From an uncultured Eremococcus sp. (GTDB lineage: Bacteria > Bacillota > Bacilli > Lactobacillales > Aerococcaceae), in NCBI GenBank assembly GCA_943914835.1, contig CALUDO010000003.1, positions 43,578-107,577 on the forward strand: 64,000 nucleotides of DNA. Reading direction: 5' to 3'. Under the pieces are notes generated by a model. The model did not search any database and had not been told where the DNA came from. It worked only from the letters and a program-made list of their open reading frames with translations. A program made the position numbers and the translations under genes. The stretch's first letter is position 1; every line of letters begins with the position of its first letter. Positions 35,940 to 43,511 of the stretch are shown piece after piece.

Positions 35940-37241
35940 CTATTCCCCATCTAAATTACTTTCTTGTGGGAGGATAAGGTTCAAGATAACCCCAACCAAG
36001 GCAGATAGGGCCGTTCCTGAAATCACTAGAGCGGATCCAACTTCCAAGACAGCTCCTCCAAGCCCAATAACCAACATAGCAGAGGCAATCACCAGGTTAC
36101 GCGACTGATTGAAGTCCACCCGGTTTTTTATCATCACTTTCAAACCGTTGCTAGCAATGACCCCGTAGAGTAAGATCGACATTCCTCCTAGCACGGAACT
36201 TGGAATGGTTGAAATTAAGGCCGTTAACTTCCCTAAGAAAGAGACTCCAATCGCCAAGATGGCCGCATTGCGAATGACTGATACAGAAGCAATCTTAGTC
36301 AGTCCAATGACTCCAGTATTCTCACCATAGGTCGTATTGGCTGGCCCGCCAAGCAGGGCGGATACAAATGTGGCTAAGCCATCTCCTGCCAGAGTTCGGT
36401 GCATGCCGGGATTCTCCAAAATGTTACGCCCAATAATTTCACTTAAAACCAGTGAATCCCCCATATGTTCGGCAATCGTTACAAAGGCTAAGGGTAAAAT
36501 CGCCAGAGCTTCCGATCCAAGGTATAAATGATAGGTACCGATCTCTTTAATCCCTGTTTGAAAGGGAAGACTGATGTCAGGAAAAGACAACCAAGCGGCT
36601 TCACTCACAGGTGTTAGATCCACTAAACCTAAGAAGAAGGCAAGGATATAGCCAACCAAAATAGCTATTAAGAAAGGAATTACACGGACAAAGCCCCGCC
36701 CCTTGGTTTGAATCAAGGTCGCCACCATGAAGGTCACTAGGGCAGTTACGATTGGCCGCCAGTCCCCACCTTCGACAAACCCTGCATTGGTAACAGCTGT
36801 TCCAGCTAAGCCTAAACCAATCACCATGATCATAGGCCCTATTACAATGGGCGGGAAGACCTTAGAAATCCAATCAATCCCAGTAAAACGAATAATTAAG
36901 GAGACCAAGAGGTATATTAAGCCCACCAGCATAATTCCTGATTGACCAGCAGATATATCACCACCCATTTGCTCTTTTGCAAAGGCCATGGCTGAGATAT
37001 AAGCAAAAGAAGACCCCAGGTAGACAGGCGCCTTAAATTGGGTCATGACGAGATAAATCAAGGTCCCAAGCCCCGACGCCAACAAAGCCGTAGAGACCGA
37101 CATGCCTAAGACCAAGGGAACTAGAATCGTTGCCCCGAACATAGCAAAAACATGTTGCAGACTTAAGAGCAATCCCTTACGAAAAGGTGGCTTCTCATTC
37201 ACATCATAAATCAATTTCCGAGTCAAAATTTGTTCTTCCAT
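35940..37241 (-). CDS. uraA: Uracil permease, NCS2 family
   Basis: Uracil:proton symporter of the nucleobase-cation symporter 2 family, 433 residues with about 14 hydrophobic segments. N-terminal SLQHVFAMFGATILVPLVLGM and the family motif with ENTGVIGLTKIASVSV (about 300-315) are visible. The ATG at 37241 follows AGGAG by 8 nt. The leader carries a PyrR-type attenuator, which strongly supports a pyrimidine substrate. Single gene between two terminators; pyrR itself is not here. Confidence 0.95.
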   Translation of the reverse strand: MEEQILTRKLIYDVNEKPPFRKGLLLSLQHVFAMFGATILVPLVLGMSVSTALLASGLGTLIYLVMTQFKAPVYLGSSFAYISAMAFAKEQMGGDISAGQSGIMLVGLIYLLVSLIIRFTGIDWISKVFPPIVIGPMIMVIGLGLAGTAVTNAGFVEGGDWRPIVTALVTFMVATLIQTKGRGFVRVIPFLIAILVGYILAFFLGLVDLTPVSEAAWLSFPDISLPFQTGIKEIGTYHLYLGSEALAILPLAFVTIAEHMGDSLVLSEIIGRNILENPGMHRTLAGDGLATFVSALLGGPANTTYGENTGVIGLTKIASVSVIRNAAILAIGVSFLGKLTALISTIPSSVLGGMSILLYGVIASNGLKVMIKNRVDFNQSRNLVIASAMLVIGLGGAVLEVGSALVISGTALSALVGVILNLILPQESNLDGE

Positions 37242-37280
37242 TAGACACACTCCTAAATTTTTTTAGGCTTTTGTGCATAC

Positions 37281-37306
37281 AAAAAGCCCTTGATTATACA
37301 AGGGCT
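37281..37306 (-). terminator. Attenuator terminator of uraA
   Basis: Stem AGCCCTTG / CAAGGGCT with U-run; part of the PyrR attenuator and also the first terminator met by transcription from the upstream ABC importer operon. Confidence 0.9.
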
Positions 37307-37373
37307 CGACAATTTAACCGGCTTCCATCCCGGTTAAGTTATTTGTACTTTTGTAACCTCACTGGATTACATT
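37281..37373 (-). promoter_or_regulatory. PyrR-type attenuator in the uraA leader
   Basis: The minus-strand hairpin TGTAATCCAGTGAGGTTACA (37373-37354 region) has the PyrR-binding consensus UCCAG-N-GAGG in its loop, within a TGTAA/TTACA stem. Farther on, a TTAACCGG/CCGGTTAA hairpin (37337-37314) and then a terminator (37306-37281) follow. In the known mechanism UMP-bound PyrR holds the first hairpin and lets the terminator form. Confidence 0.85.
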
Positions 37374-37396
37374 AAAAGCCGTTCTAATCTTAGAGC

Positions 37397-37425
37397 AGTT
37401 TACCGCAAAGCCCATACCAATGCAA
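37397..37425 (-). promoter_or_regulatory. uraA promoter
   Basis: -35 TTGCAT (37425-37420), 17-bp spacer, -10 TAAACT (37402-37397), just past the stop of the preceding ATPase gene and about 25 bp before the PyrR hairpin. Confidence 0.6.
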
Positions 37426-37437
37426 GCAGAAATTTGA

Positions 37438-38244
37438 TTAAGTGGATAATAGCATCTCATCCGACACTAAATCTTCACCAGCGGCCTGATGGAAGACTTC
37501 CATTAGGTCTTTTACGGACATGCCTTTTTTCTGTTCCTGGTCCAGGTCTAAAATAATCCGTCCTTGATGGAGCATAATTAAGCGGTTCCCCATGGATAGG
37601 GCCTGCTGCATATTATGGGTAATCATCAGGGTGGTCAGCCCATTATCTTCAATCATTTCTTGTGTAATTTTGAGAACCATATCCGAAGTCTTTGGGTCTA
37701 AAGCCGCTGTATGTTCATCCAAGAGGAGAAGGTCGGGACGTTTTAGACTGGCCATCAGTAAGGTCACAGCCTGGCGTTGTCCCCCAGATAAGAAGGCCAT
37801 GTCCGTCGTTAATCGGTCTTCTAGACCTAAGCCCAGTCGACTTAACTGGTCTCTCATCAAGTCTCGATCCTTGGCCTTAACTCCTTTACTGAGAGAGCGA
37901 GTCATACCTCGCTTATTAGCTAAGGCCATATTCTCTTCAATTGTCAATCGACCCGCCGTCCCCATGCGCGTATCTTGAAAGACATAAGAGACCAGCTTGG
38001 CCCGCTTATGGGTGGACCATTTGGTGACATCTTGACCGCTTATCTTAATCTGACCTTCCTCCGGACGATAAGCTCCAGAAATGGTATTCATTAAGGTCGA
38101 TTTTCCGGCCCCATTCCCCCCAATGATCGTAACAAAGTCTCCATCCGCCAGGGTTAAATCAATGCCTTTAAGGGCATGGGTTTCATTCACCGTCCCTTGT
38201 TCAAAGTACTTATGTATATGATTTAATTCTAAAATTTCATCCAT
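37438..38244 (-). CDS. ABC importer ATP-binding protein (PF04392-type amino-acid importer)
   Basis: 268 residues. Walker A GGNGAGKST (about 42-50), signature LSGGQRQA, Walker B LLLLDEHTAALDP and H-loop MITHNMQQA. The LDEHTAALD form (His in place of Pro) is typical of the ATPases that go with PF04392 binding proteins, such as the streptococcal TrpXYZ system. It is the last of four structural genes: two binding proteins, permease, ATPase. No terminator is seen before the uraA promoter 13 bp on, so read-through into the uraA attenuator is likely. Confidence 0.9.
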   Translation of the reverse strand: MDEILELNHIHKYFEQGTVNETHALKGIDLTLADGDFVTIIGGNGAGKSTLMNTISGAYRPEEGQIKISGQDVTKWSTHKRAKLVSYVFQDTRMGTAGRLTIEENMALANKRGMTRSLSKGVKAKDRDLMRDQLSRLGLGLEDRLTTDMAFLSGGQRQAVTLLMASLKRPDLLLLDEHTAALDPKTSDMVLKITQEMIEDNGLTTLMITHNMQQALSMGNRLIMLHQGRIILDLDQEQKKGMSVKDLMEVFHQAAGEDLVSDEMLLST

Positions 38245-38267
38245 ACAGATGTCCTCCTAATACTATT

Positions 38268-39161
38268 TTACCGCTGAGGCTTAGCAAATTTCTTCTGCAA
38301 TTCTGGGAAATATAAGACAAAACCTAAAAGAATGGCTGAAAAGAGCCTTAAATCCGTTGGTTTAATATCTAAGAATGGCTGATTCAAGATTGTATCAATA
38401 ATTAACCGGTATAAGAAAGAACCTAGGATAATAGATACTAAACGGAAACCAATCCGTTTGTTGGGTAGGATCACTTCAACCAAGACAATGGAAGCCAAAC
38501 CAATAACAATCGTCCCAATCCCCATGGATATATCTGCGAAGCCATCCTTTTGAGCCACCATAGCCCCTGATAAGGCAATCAAACCATTCGACAACATGTA
38601 GCCCAGGGTTTTCATAGCTGAGATATTAATCCCGTTAGCCTGACTCATACGGTCATTGTCCCCCGTCGCCCGCAAAGCCAAACCGACTTCCGTATGCAGA
38701 AAGATAATCAAAAGCACTAAGACCAATAAGAGAATAAGACCCGCCACCAGGATGACAGACCCATTCTTACTGACAGACAAGTTATTTTGTAACAAGGAAT
38801 AAATCGTATCTTGTCCAAGCAAGGCAATATTGGGACGGCTATCCATGATATGTAAGTTGATTGAATACAAACCCGTCAGCATAAGAATCCCAGTAATGAG
38901 TGGTGGAATCTTCAGCTTGGTATGAATCCACCCAGCTAATGCGCCAGCCAGTGCACCTCCAACAAAAGCGACCAAGGTAGCCAAGGCGGGGTGCCAGCCG
39001 CTTGTAATTGCAACGGCAGCAATGGCTCCACCCAGAGGGAAGACCCCCTCAGCAGATAGGTCAGGGATATCTAGGAGACGAAAGGTAATATAGACCCCCA
39101 GGGCCATTACGGCCCACACCGACCCCTGGGTCAAACTCGACATAATTACGTCCATTATCAT
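38268..39161 (-). CDS. ABC importer permease (TrpY-like, branched-chain permease fold)
   Basis: 297 residues with eight or nine hydrophobic segments; member of the branched-chain/YtfT-like permease family. LDIPDLSAEGVFPLGGAIAA (about 30-49) and the ATPase contact region LGYMLSNGLIALSGAMVAQ (about 188-206) are visible. Sits between the second binding-protein gene and the ATPase, 23 nt from the latter. The substrate is probably an aromatic amino acid, inferred from the Phe/Tyr codons in the operon's leader peptide. Confidence 0.9.
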   Translation of the reverse strand: MIMDVIMSSLTQGSVWAVMALGVYITFRLLDIPDLSAEGVFPLGGAIAAVAITSGWHPALATLVAFVGGALAGALAGWIHTKLKIPPLITGILMLTGLYSINLHIMDSRPNIALLGQDTIYSLLQNNLSVSKNGSVILVAGLILLLVLVLLIIFLHTEVGLALRATGDNDRMSQANGINISAMKTLGYMLSNGLIALSGAMVAQKDGFADISMGIGTIVIGLASIVLVEVILPNKRIGFRLVSIILGSFLYRLIIDTILNQPFLDIKPTDLRLFSAILLGFVLYFPELQKKFAKPQR

Positions 39162-39195
39162 GGATTATCTTCCTCTTTTCTATGACATAAGATTT

Positions 39196-40155
39196 CTAGT
39201 GAATAGACTCTGGGTCAAGGCCAATGGCTTCCGCAAATTCTTTATTAACAATCACTCGGAAGGCATCTCCCTTCTCAACAGGCATATTCGCTGGTTCCAA
39301 GTCCTCTTCTACCATTCTAATCAGCATCCGAGCTGTTTGGCGCCCATAGTCTTCATATGAATTTGAGACTGTAGCTAAGCCATTCTTTAAAACAACCGAA
39401 TCTGAAGACCCGATGGTAGGAATACCAGCCTCCTTAGCCGTATCTCCCACCAAGCTAATCGCAGAATCAATCGTATTATCCGTTACCATAAACATAGCAT
39501 CCACTTTCTTAACTAGGGAGTTTAAGACTTGAGCAATATCATTTGTTCCGGTGACAGTGGCTACTTCCGTCTTCAGACCAGCCTTTTCTAATAGTACTTT
39601 TGCTTCATCTACTTGGACTTGAGAATTTACCTCACTGGAGTTGTATATAAGGCCTACAGTCTGGGCCTCAGGGAAATTGTTCACCAAGAGGTCGACCTGC
39701 TGATCCAGGGGAGCCATATCAGATGTTCCTGTCACATTGCGCCCAGGCTTATCCAAGCTATCAACTAAACCTGCTTCGACTGGGTCAGTCACAGCAGCCA
39801 TAAAAATCGCTTTGTCCCCTTCTAGGGTGGCTAGAGCTTGGGCTGCTGGGGTTGCTATGGCAAAGAGAATATCATTATCCCGAGCAAGTTTCTCTCCTAG
39901 GGATTGGAGACTGGATTGGTCTCCGTTGGCATTCTGTACATCAAGTTCTATACGATCAGCTAGACTCGATGCTTGTAACTCTTCTACAAAACCTTGGTTA
40001 ACAGCATTTAAGGCATCATGATCAACATATTGGAGAATACCTATCTTGATAGGATCCTCGGCCCCAACCAAACTCGGTAGACCCGTACCTATCATCGTTA
40101 AAACTGTCAACAGAATAATTATCCAGGATTTATGATAGTCTTGTTTATTAAACAT
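39196..40155 (-). CDS. Substrate-binding protein 2 of the PF04392-type importer
   Basis: 319 residues of the ABC_sub_bind (PF04392, TrpX-like) family. The signal peptide (about 1-31) ends VGA before acidic residues and has no lipobox cysteine. The mature part starts IKIGILQYVDHDALN and carries LFAIATPAAQALA and MVTDNTIDSAISLVGD. It is a tandem paralogue of the gene directly upstream (motifs align over the full length), 12 nt away. Expected outside the membrane, delivering substrate to the permease; how it is retained without a lipid anchor is unclear. Confidence 0.9.
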   Translation of the reverse strand: MFNKQDYHKSWIIILLTVLTMIGTGLPSLVGAEDPIKIGILQYVDHDALNAVNQGFVEELQASSLADRIELDVQNANGDQSSLQSLGEKLARDNDILFAIATPAAQALATLEGDKAIFMAAVTDPVEAGLVDSLDKPGRNVTGTSDMAPLDQQVDLLVNNFPEAQTVGLIYNSSEVNSQVQVDEAKVLLEKAGLKTEVATVTGTNDIAQVLNSLVKKVDAMFMVTDNTIDSAISLVGDTAKEAGIPTIGSSDSVVLKNGLATVSNSYEDYGRQTARMLIRMVEEDLEPANMPVEKGDAFRVIVNKEFAEAIGLDPESIH

Positions 40156-40167
40156 AATGGTTTACTC

Positions 40168-41136
40168 CTATTCTATTTGGATACTGGAAGGGTCAATGTC
40201 CAGAGCCTTAGCGACTTCTTCATTGACGACGACTTCTAACTTATCTGCCTTTTCCACTGGAATTTGGCTGGTTTCAGTATTGTTTTCAATTTGATCTACC
40301 ATCATACGCGCCGTTTGTTTTCCTAATTCATAATAATCTAAGCCGTAGGTTGCTAATCCCTTATCCATAACCATGTCTTTAGAACCACCAAGGAGAGGGA
40401 TGCCTGCTTCAATCGCCAAGTCCCCGACTAGGTTCATTGCTGAGGCAATGGTATTATCAGTCACAGTGAAAATAACATCCGCTGGTTCACTGGTTAAAGC
40501 TGTCATAGCCTGAGAAATATCATTGGTTGAAGTGACTGTTTGCTCAAGGACCTGGTAGCCCTGCCCTTCCATTAATTCCTTGGCCTTCTGTGCTTCAGAG
40601 ACTGAATTGGCCTCCCCAGAGTTATAAATCAGACCAACCTTTTTGGCATTTGGTCTCACTGCCTTAATCAAGGCTACTTGCTCTTCTAAAGGTCCCGCAT
40701 CTAGGGTCCCGGTTACATTCCCACCCGGCTGATCCAAAGATTCCACTAATTTCGCAGCCACTGGATCAGTTACAGAAGAGAAGTAGATTGGTGTCTCTTT
40801 TTCCAAATTGGCTAGACCCTGGGCAGCTGGGGTAGCGATGGCAAATAAGTAATCACTATCCTTAGTTAAGGTCTCGCTCATAGATTGCAAATTGGCATTA
40901 TCACCGGAAACATTTAAGTAATTCAACTCAATCTTGTCCCCATCTTCATAACCAGCTTCTTTCAAACCATCAACAAAGCCTTGATAATTTTGGTTGAGAG
41001 ATTCATGTTCCACATACTGAAGGACACCAATCTTAATAGCTCCTTCAGCTTGAACGCCCCCGCTTGTCCATCCTGCTACAAGCAAAGTCGAAACTAATAG
41101 GCTTACAGCTAATACTTTCTTCCAATAATGATACAT
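40168..41136 (-). CDS. Substrate-binding protein 1 of the PF04392-type importer, lipobox Cys replaced by Trp
   Basis: 322 residues, TrpX-like. The signal peptide reads ...STLLVAGWTSGG: a perfect lipobox LVAG followed by Trp23 (codon TGG at 41070-41068) where Cys (TGT/TGC) is expected. A signal peptidase I site (VQA before Glu-Gly) lies further on. The mature part begins IKIGVLQYVEHESLN and has LFAIATPAAQGLA and TVTDNTIASAMNLVGD. First structural gene after the attenuator; AGGAGG precedes the ATG. The Trp could be a real loss of lipidation or a sequencing error. Confidence 0.9.
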   Translation of the reverse strand: MYHYWKKVLAVSLLVSTLLVAGWTSGGVQAEGAIKIGVLQYVEHESLNQNYQGFVDGLKEAGYEDGDKIELNYLNVSGDNANLQSMSETLTKDSDYLFAIATPAAQGLANLEKETPIYFSSVTDPVAAKLVESLDQPGGNVTGTLDAGPLEEQVALIKAVRPNAKKVGLIYNSGEANSVSEAQKAKELMEGQGYQVLEQTVTSTNDISQAMTALTSEPADVIFTVTDNTIASAMNLVGDLAIEAGIPLLGGSKDMVMDKGLATYGLDYYELGKQTARMMVDQIENNTETSQIPVEKADKLEVVVNEEVAKALDIDPSSIQIE

Positions 41137-41169
41137 CTTTCTTCCTCCTATTCAGGCCAAGAGACTAAC

Positions 41170-41204
41170 AAAAAATCCCGCCCAAATAATAATCTAGGCG
41201 GGAT
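41170..41204 (-). terminator. Attenuator terminator (segments F:G)
   Basis: ATCCCGCC / GGCGGGAT stem with an AT-rich loop, followed by six T residues, 40 nt before the first binding-protein gene. Confidence 0.9.
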
Positions 41205-41348
41205 GTGAAAGAAAGTATCTTCTTGATTTAAGAATCTACGTCCCACCTAGATAACCATCTATGTGGGCGCATTAGAAGTAGCGGCTCCTCATAGATACAA
41301 ACCTGCGTTTGGCGTGTTTGTATCTAGATAGAACATTAGATACAAACA

Positions 41349-41405
41349 CTATCTAAAGTAGCCGTAATAAAATGATTGAAGTTGCCGTTGCTTAAGTTCA
41401 CTCAT
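41349..41405 (-). CDS. Attenuator leader peptide MSELKQRQLQSFYYGYFR
   Basis: An 18-residue ORF too short for routine calling. Start ATG at 41405 has AGAGGAG exactly 7 nt upstream, an ideal ribosome binding site, and the promoter is 30 bp further up. Six of the last seven codons include Phe-Tyr-Tyr, then Tyr-Phe, ending with TAG whose G begins relay segment A. The placement matches ribosome-mediated attenuators such as trpL or pheL of enterobacteria. It is rare to see this in Firmicutes, where T-boxes usually sense amino acids. No Trp codon is present. Confidence 0.8.
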   Translation of the reverse strand: MSELKQRQLQSFYYGYFR

Positions 41406-41435
41406 TTTAATACTCCTCTAATATTTGATGACTTA

Positions 41436-41464
41436 ATATTACATGGCATTTTTCTAATTGTCAA
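41436..41464 (-). promoter_or_regulatory. Promoter of the leader-peptide / ABC importer operon
   Basis: Consensus -35 TTGACA (41464-41459), exact 17-bp spacer, -10 TAATAT (41441-41436), just past the ydcF-type gene's stop. Confidence 0.8.
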
Positions 41465-41479
41465 GAATTTTGTCTCATA

Positions 41480-42187
41480 TTATTCTAATGAATCTTTATC
41501 ATTGGTCGAATCACCACTCTGATCCAAGTGAAAACCATAATCTCGACTAAGATCTTGGTCCGTATAACCGAAGCTGGTCGTAAGGATATCTTTAATCCTA
41601 GCCAGAATTTCACGGCCTTCCCGTTTCAAGCGATTCTTAGCTAATTCATCGGCCGGCACCCCCACCACATCCATGCTTAATTGACGGCCAATATAAACGG
41701 CTCTTGCCAGGTGATAATCTTGACTCACAAGAATGGCCCGCTGAATATGAAAGACATGTTTCAGACGATATAAACTATTATATGTAGATGTTCCTAAGTG
41801 ATCCAGGTAGATTTGCGAAGACGGAATCCCTCGTTTAACCAAATATTCCTTCATTACGGCTACCTCATTGTAGTTGTCTTCTAAGTGGTCTCCAGACATA
41901 ATAAACTTACGCTTGGGATTGGCCTGATAAAGATCATAGGCTCTATCCAGGCGCAGTTTTAGAATATCACTGGGTTCTTGGTTGTTAATAACACCGGCCC
42001 CTAAAACTAAGACCGGAATATCTTCCGTCTGGTAGGGTGACTGACTTAGATCTTCACTTAAGTAAATTCGTCCCTGACTATAGACAAGAATAGCTATATT
42101 TAACATCAAGATCAAAACGATTAAAATTAAAATCATTAGCCCGGAGGCCTTCATTAGGATCTGCAGCCCCTTCAAAAATGTTTCCAT
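41480..42187 (-). CDS. YdcF/SanA-like DUF218 protein
   Basis: 235 residues. One N-terminal membrane segment (about 15-38) and an extracytoplasmic or cytoplasmic DUF218 domain with VLVLGAGVINN, LRLDRAYDLYQANP, MSGD and DYHLARAVYIGRQL. Related proteins (SanA, ElyC, YdcF) act in envelope integrity, but no enzyme activity is certain. The start at 42187 follows GAGGAG; the open frame extends 20 codons upstream without a ribosome binding site. Between ilvE and the aromatic importer leader. Confidence 0.85.
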   Translation of the reverse strand: METFLKGLQILMKASGLMILILIVLILMLNIAILVYSQGRIYLSEDLSQSPYQTEDIPVLVLGAGVINNQEPSDILKLRLDRAYDLYQANPKRKFIMSGDHLEDNYNEVAVMKEYLVKRGIPSSQIYLDHLGTSTYNSLYRLKHVFHIQRAILVSQDYHLARAVYIGRQLSMDVVGVPADELAKNRLKREGREILARIKDILTTSFGYTDQDLSRDYGFHLDQSGDSTNDKDSLE

Positions 42188-42299
42188 ATCTGTCTCCTCA
42201 TACTTGGGATAAGGGCTTATTGCCCAATCATAGGGAGAGTATATCAATCATCCCTAAAGGAAACAAGACTGGTCCTTTTATAGACCCAGGATTGACAGC

Positions 42300-43346
42300 T
42301 TAAATTAATTCTTTTGATTTGACTTCCTGAACCCAACCTGGAGGAGCTGGCCGGTCCCCATATTGAATACCTACCAATTCATCATAAAGGGCCTGGGTTT
42401 TGGGGCCGACGCCATCTTCGGGGTAGAAGGAATAGACCTTATCCCTATGAGTAATAGATGAAATTGGAGCAATAACAGCCGCTGTTCCCATAGCCCCTGC
42501 TTCTACGAAATCCTCTAAATCTTCTAGGTAGACTTCCTTCTCTACAGCGGTCATACCTAACCGATTCTCTGCTAACCACATTAGAGAATACTTAGTAATG
42601 GAAGGCAAGATAGAAGGCGAGATTGGGGTTACAAATTGATCATCAGCAGTGATTCCAAAGAAATTGGCAGAACCAACTTCTTCAATCTTGGTCTTAGTCG
42701 CAGGATCCAAATAAATCGCATCACTATATCCCGCTGCTTTAGCTAAATGGCCCGCTTGAAGACTGGAAGCATAATTACCTCCAACCTTCTGACGCCCCGT
42801 TCCTTTAGGCGCTGCTCGGTCATAGTCAGACACCAGAAACTTGGACGGAACCAGGCCTCCACTGAAATATGGCCCCACTGGCATGACCATAATCGTAAAG
42901 AGATACTCTTTAGCAGGGACAACCCCAATATTATCTCCAATACCTATGAGAAGCGGACGAATATAAAGAGAAGCCCCACTACCGTATGGGGGGACCCAAT
43001 CAGCATTAGCAGCTACCACCTGATGAACCGCTTCAACGAAGTCCTCTTCGGGATAGGCCGGCATTAATAACTTTTGGGCGGCGTCTGCCATCCGTTTGGC
43101 ATTCTGGTCAACACGAAACAATTGAATCGCTCCATCTTTACGACGGTAAGCCTTCAAACCCTCAAAGGCTTGCTGGCCATAATGTAGGGCTGGGGATCCT
43201 TCGGCTAACTTAATATACTTATCCGTTTCGATACGACCAGGTTGCCATGCTCCATCTTTCCAATACGCTCGATAACGGTGACCGGTATCAATATATTCAA
43301 AGCCTAAATTCTGCCAATCAATGGTTTCTGGGGTCACTTGTGCCAT
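42300..43346 (-). CDS. ilvE: Branched-chain amino acid aminotransferase
   Basis: PLP-dependent fold-type IV aminotransferase, 348 residues, interconverting leucine, isoleucine, valine and their keto acids. YGQQAFEGLKAYRRKDG (about 57-73) and the PLP lysine region KVGGNYASSL (about 187-196) are present, together with EEVGSANFFGI. Starts MAQVTPETIDWQNLGF, the usual N-terminus of this group. No T-box is seen in its short leader. Single gene. Confidence 0.95.
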   Translation of the reverse strand: MAQVTPETIDWQNLGFEYIDTGHRYRAYWKDGAWQPGRIETDKYIKLAEGSPALHYGQQAFEGLKAYRRKDGAIQLFRVDQNAKRMADAAQKLLMPAYPEEDFVEAVHQVVAANADWVPPYGSGASLYIRPLLIGIGDNIGVVPAKEYLFTIMVMPVGPYFSGGLVPSKFLVSDYDRAAPKGTGRQKVGGNYASSLQAGHLAKAAGYSDAIYLDPATKTKIEEVGSANFFGITADDQFVTPISPSILPSITKYSLMWLAENRLGMTAVEKEVYLEDLEDFVEAGAMGTAAVIAPISSITHRDKVYSFYPEDGVGPKTQALYDELVGIQYGDRPAPPGWVQEVKSKELI

Positions 43347-43467
43347 GCTATCTTCCTCCCTATTTCTAAAACAAGTAAGACAAATGAAATATAAATTAAA
43401 ATATAATGAGTTTGGCTAATCATAACAATTTACCCCACTTGCTTCAAGCCATCCACCTTTATGATAG

Positions 43468-43499
43468 AGAAAAAGCCCCTTGTTCTAAGACAAGAGGCT
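43468..43499 (-). terminator. Intrinsic terminator after the ABC exporter
   Basis: Stem AGCC-CTTGT / ACAAG-GGCT with a small bulge and T-run on the minus strand. Confidence 0.85.
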
Positions 43500-43511
43500 A
43501 AAATGAAAATC

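Larger units (their letters stand above)
41165..41430 (-). promoter_or_regulatory. Phe/Tyr leader-peptide attenuator with seven-segment pairing relay
   Basis: The leader RNA contains an 18-codon ORF (41405-41349), then segments A (41349-41337), B (41326-41314), C (41302-41284), D (41270-41257), E (41252-41237), F (41204-41192) and G (41183-41175). A:B pairs 13 bp, B:C 11 bp, C:D 11 bp with a bulge, D:E about 14 bp, E:F 12 bp with one G-U, F:G 8 bp with a U-run. Each segment can pair with only one neighbour at a time. Read by eye: a ribosome at the leader stop covers A, giving B:C, D:E, F:G (off); a ribosome stalled at the Tyr codons frees A, giving A:B, C:D, E:F (on). Confidence 0.8.

Noticed and set aside
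41237..41252. T-box motif (GGTGGGACG) in the importer leader
   Set aside because: It matches the UGGNACC core only partly (last C is G) and would need a tRNA ending CCCA. There is no stem I with specifier loop, and the segment is fully explained by pairing with its neighbours D and F.
43347..43467. T-box or CodY control of ilvE
   Set aside because: The region before ilvE is short and AT-rich; no T-box core and no clear AATTTTCWGAAAATT match.
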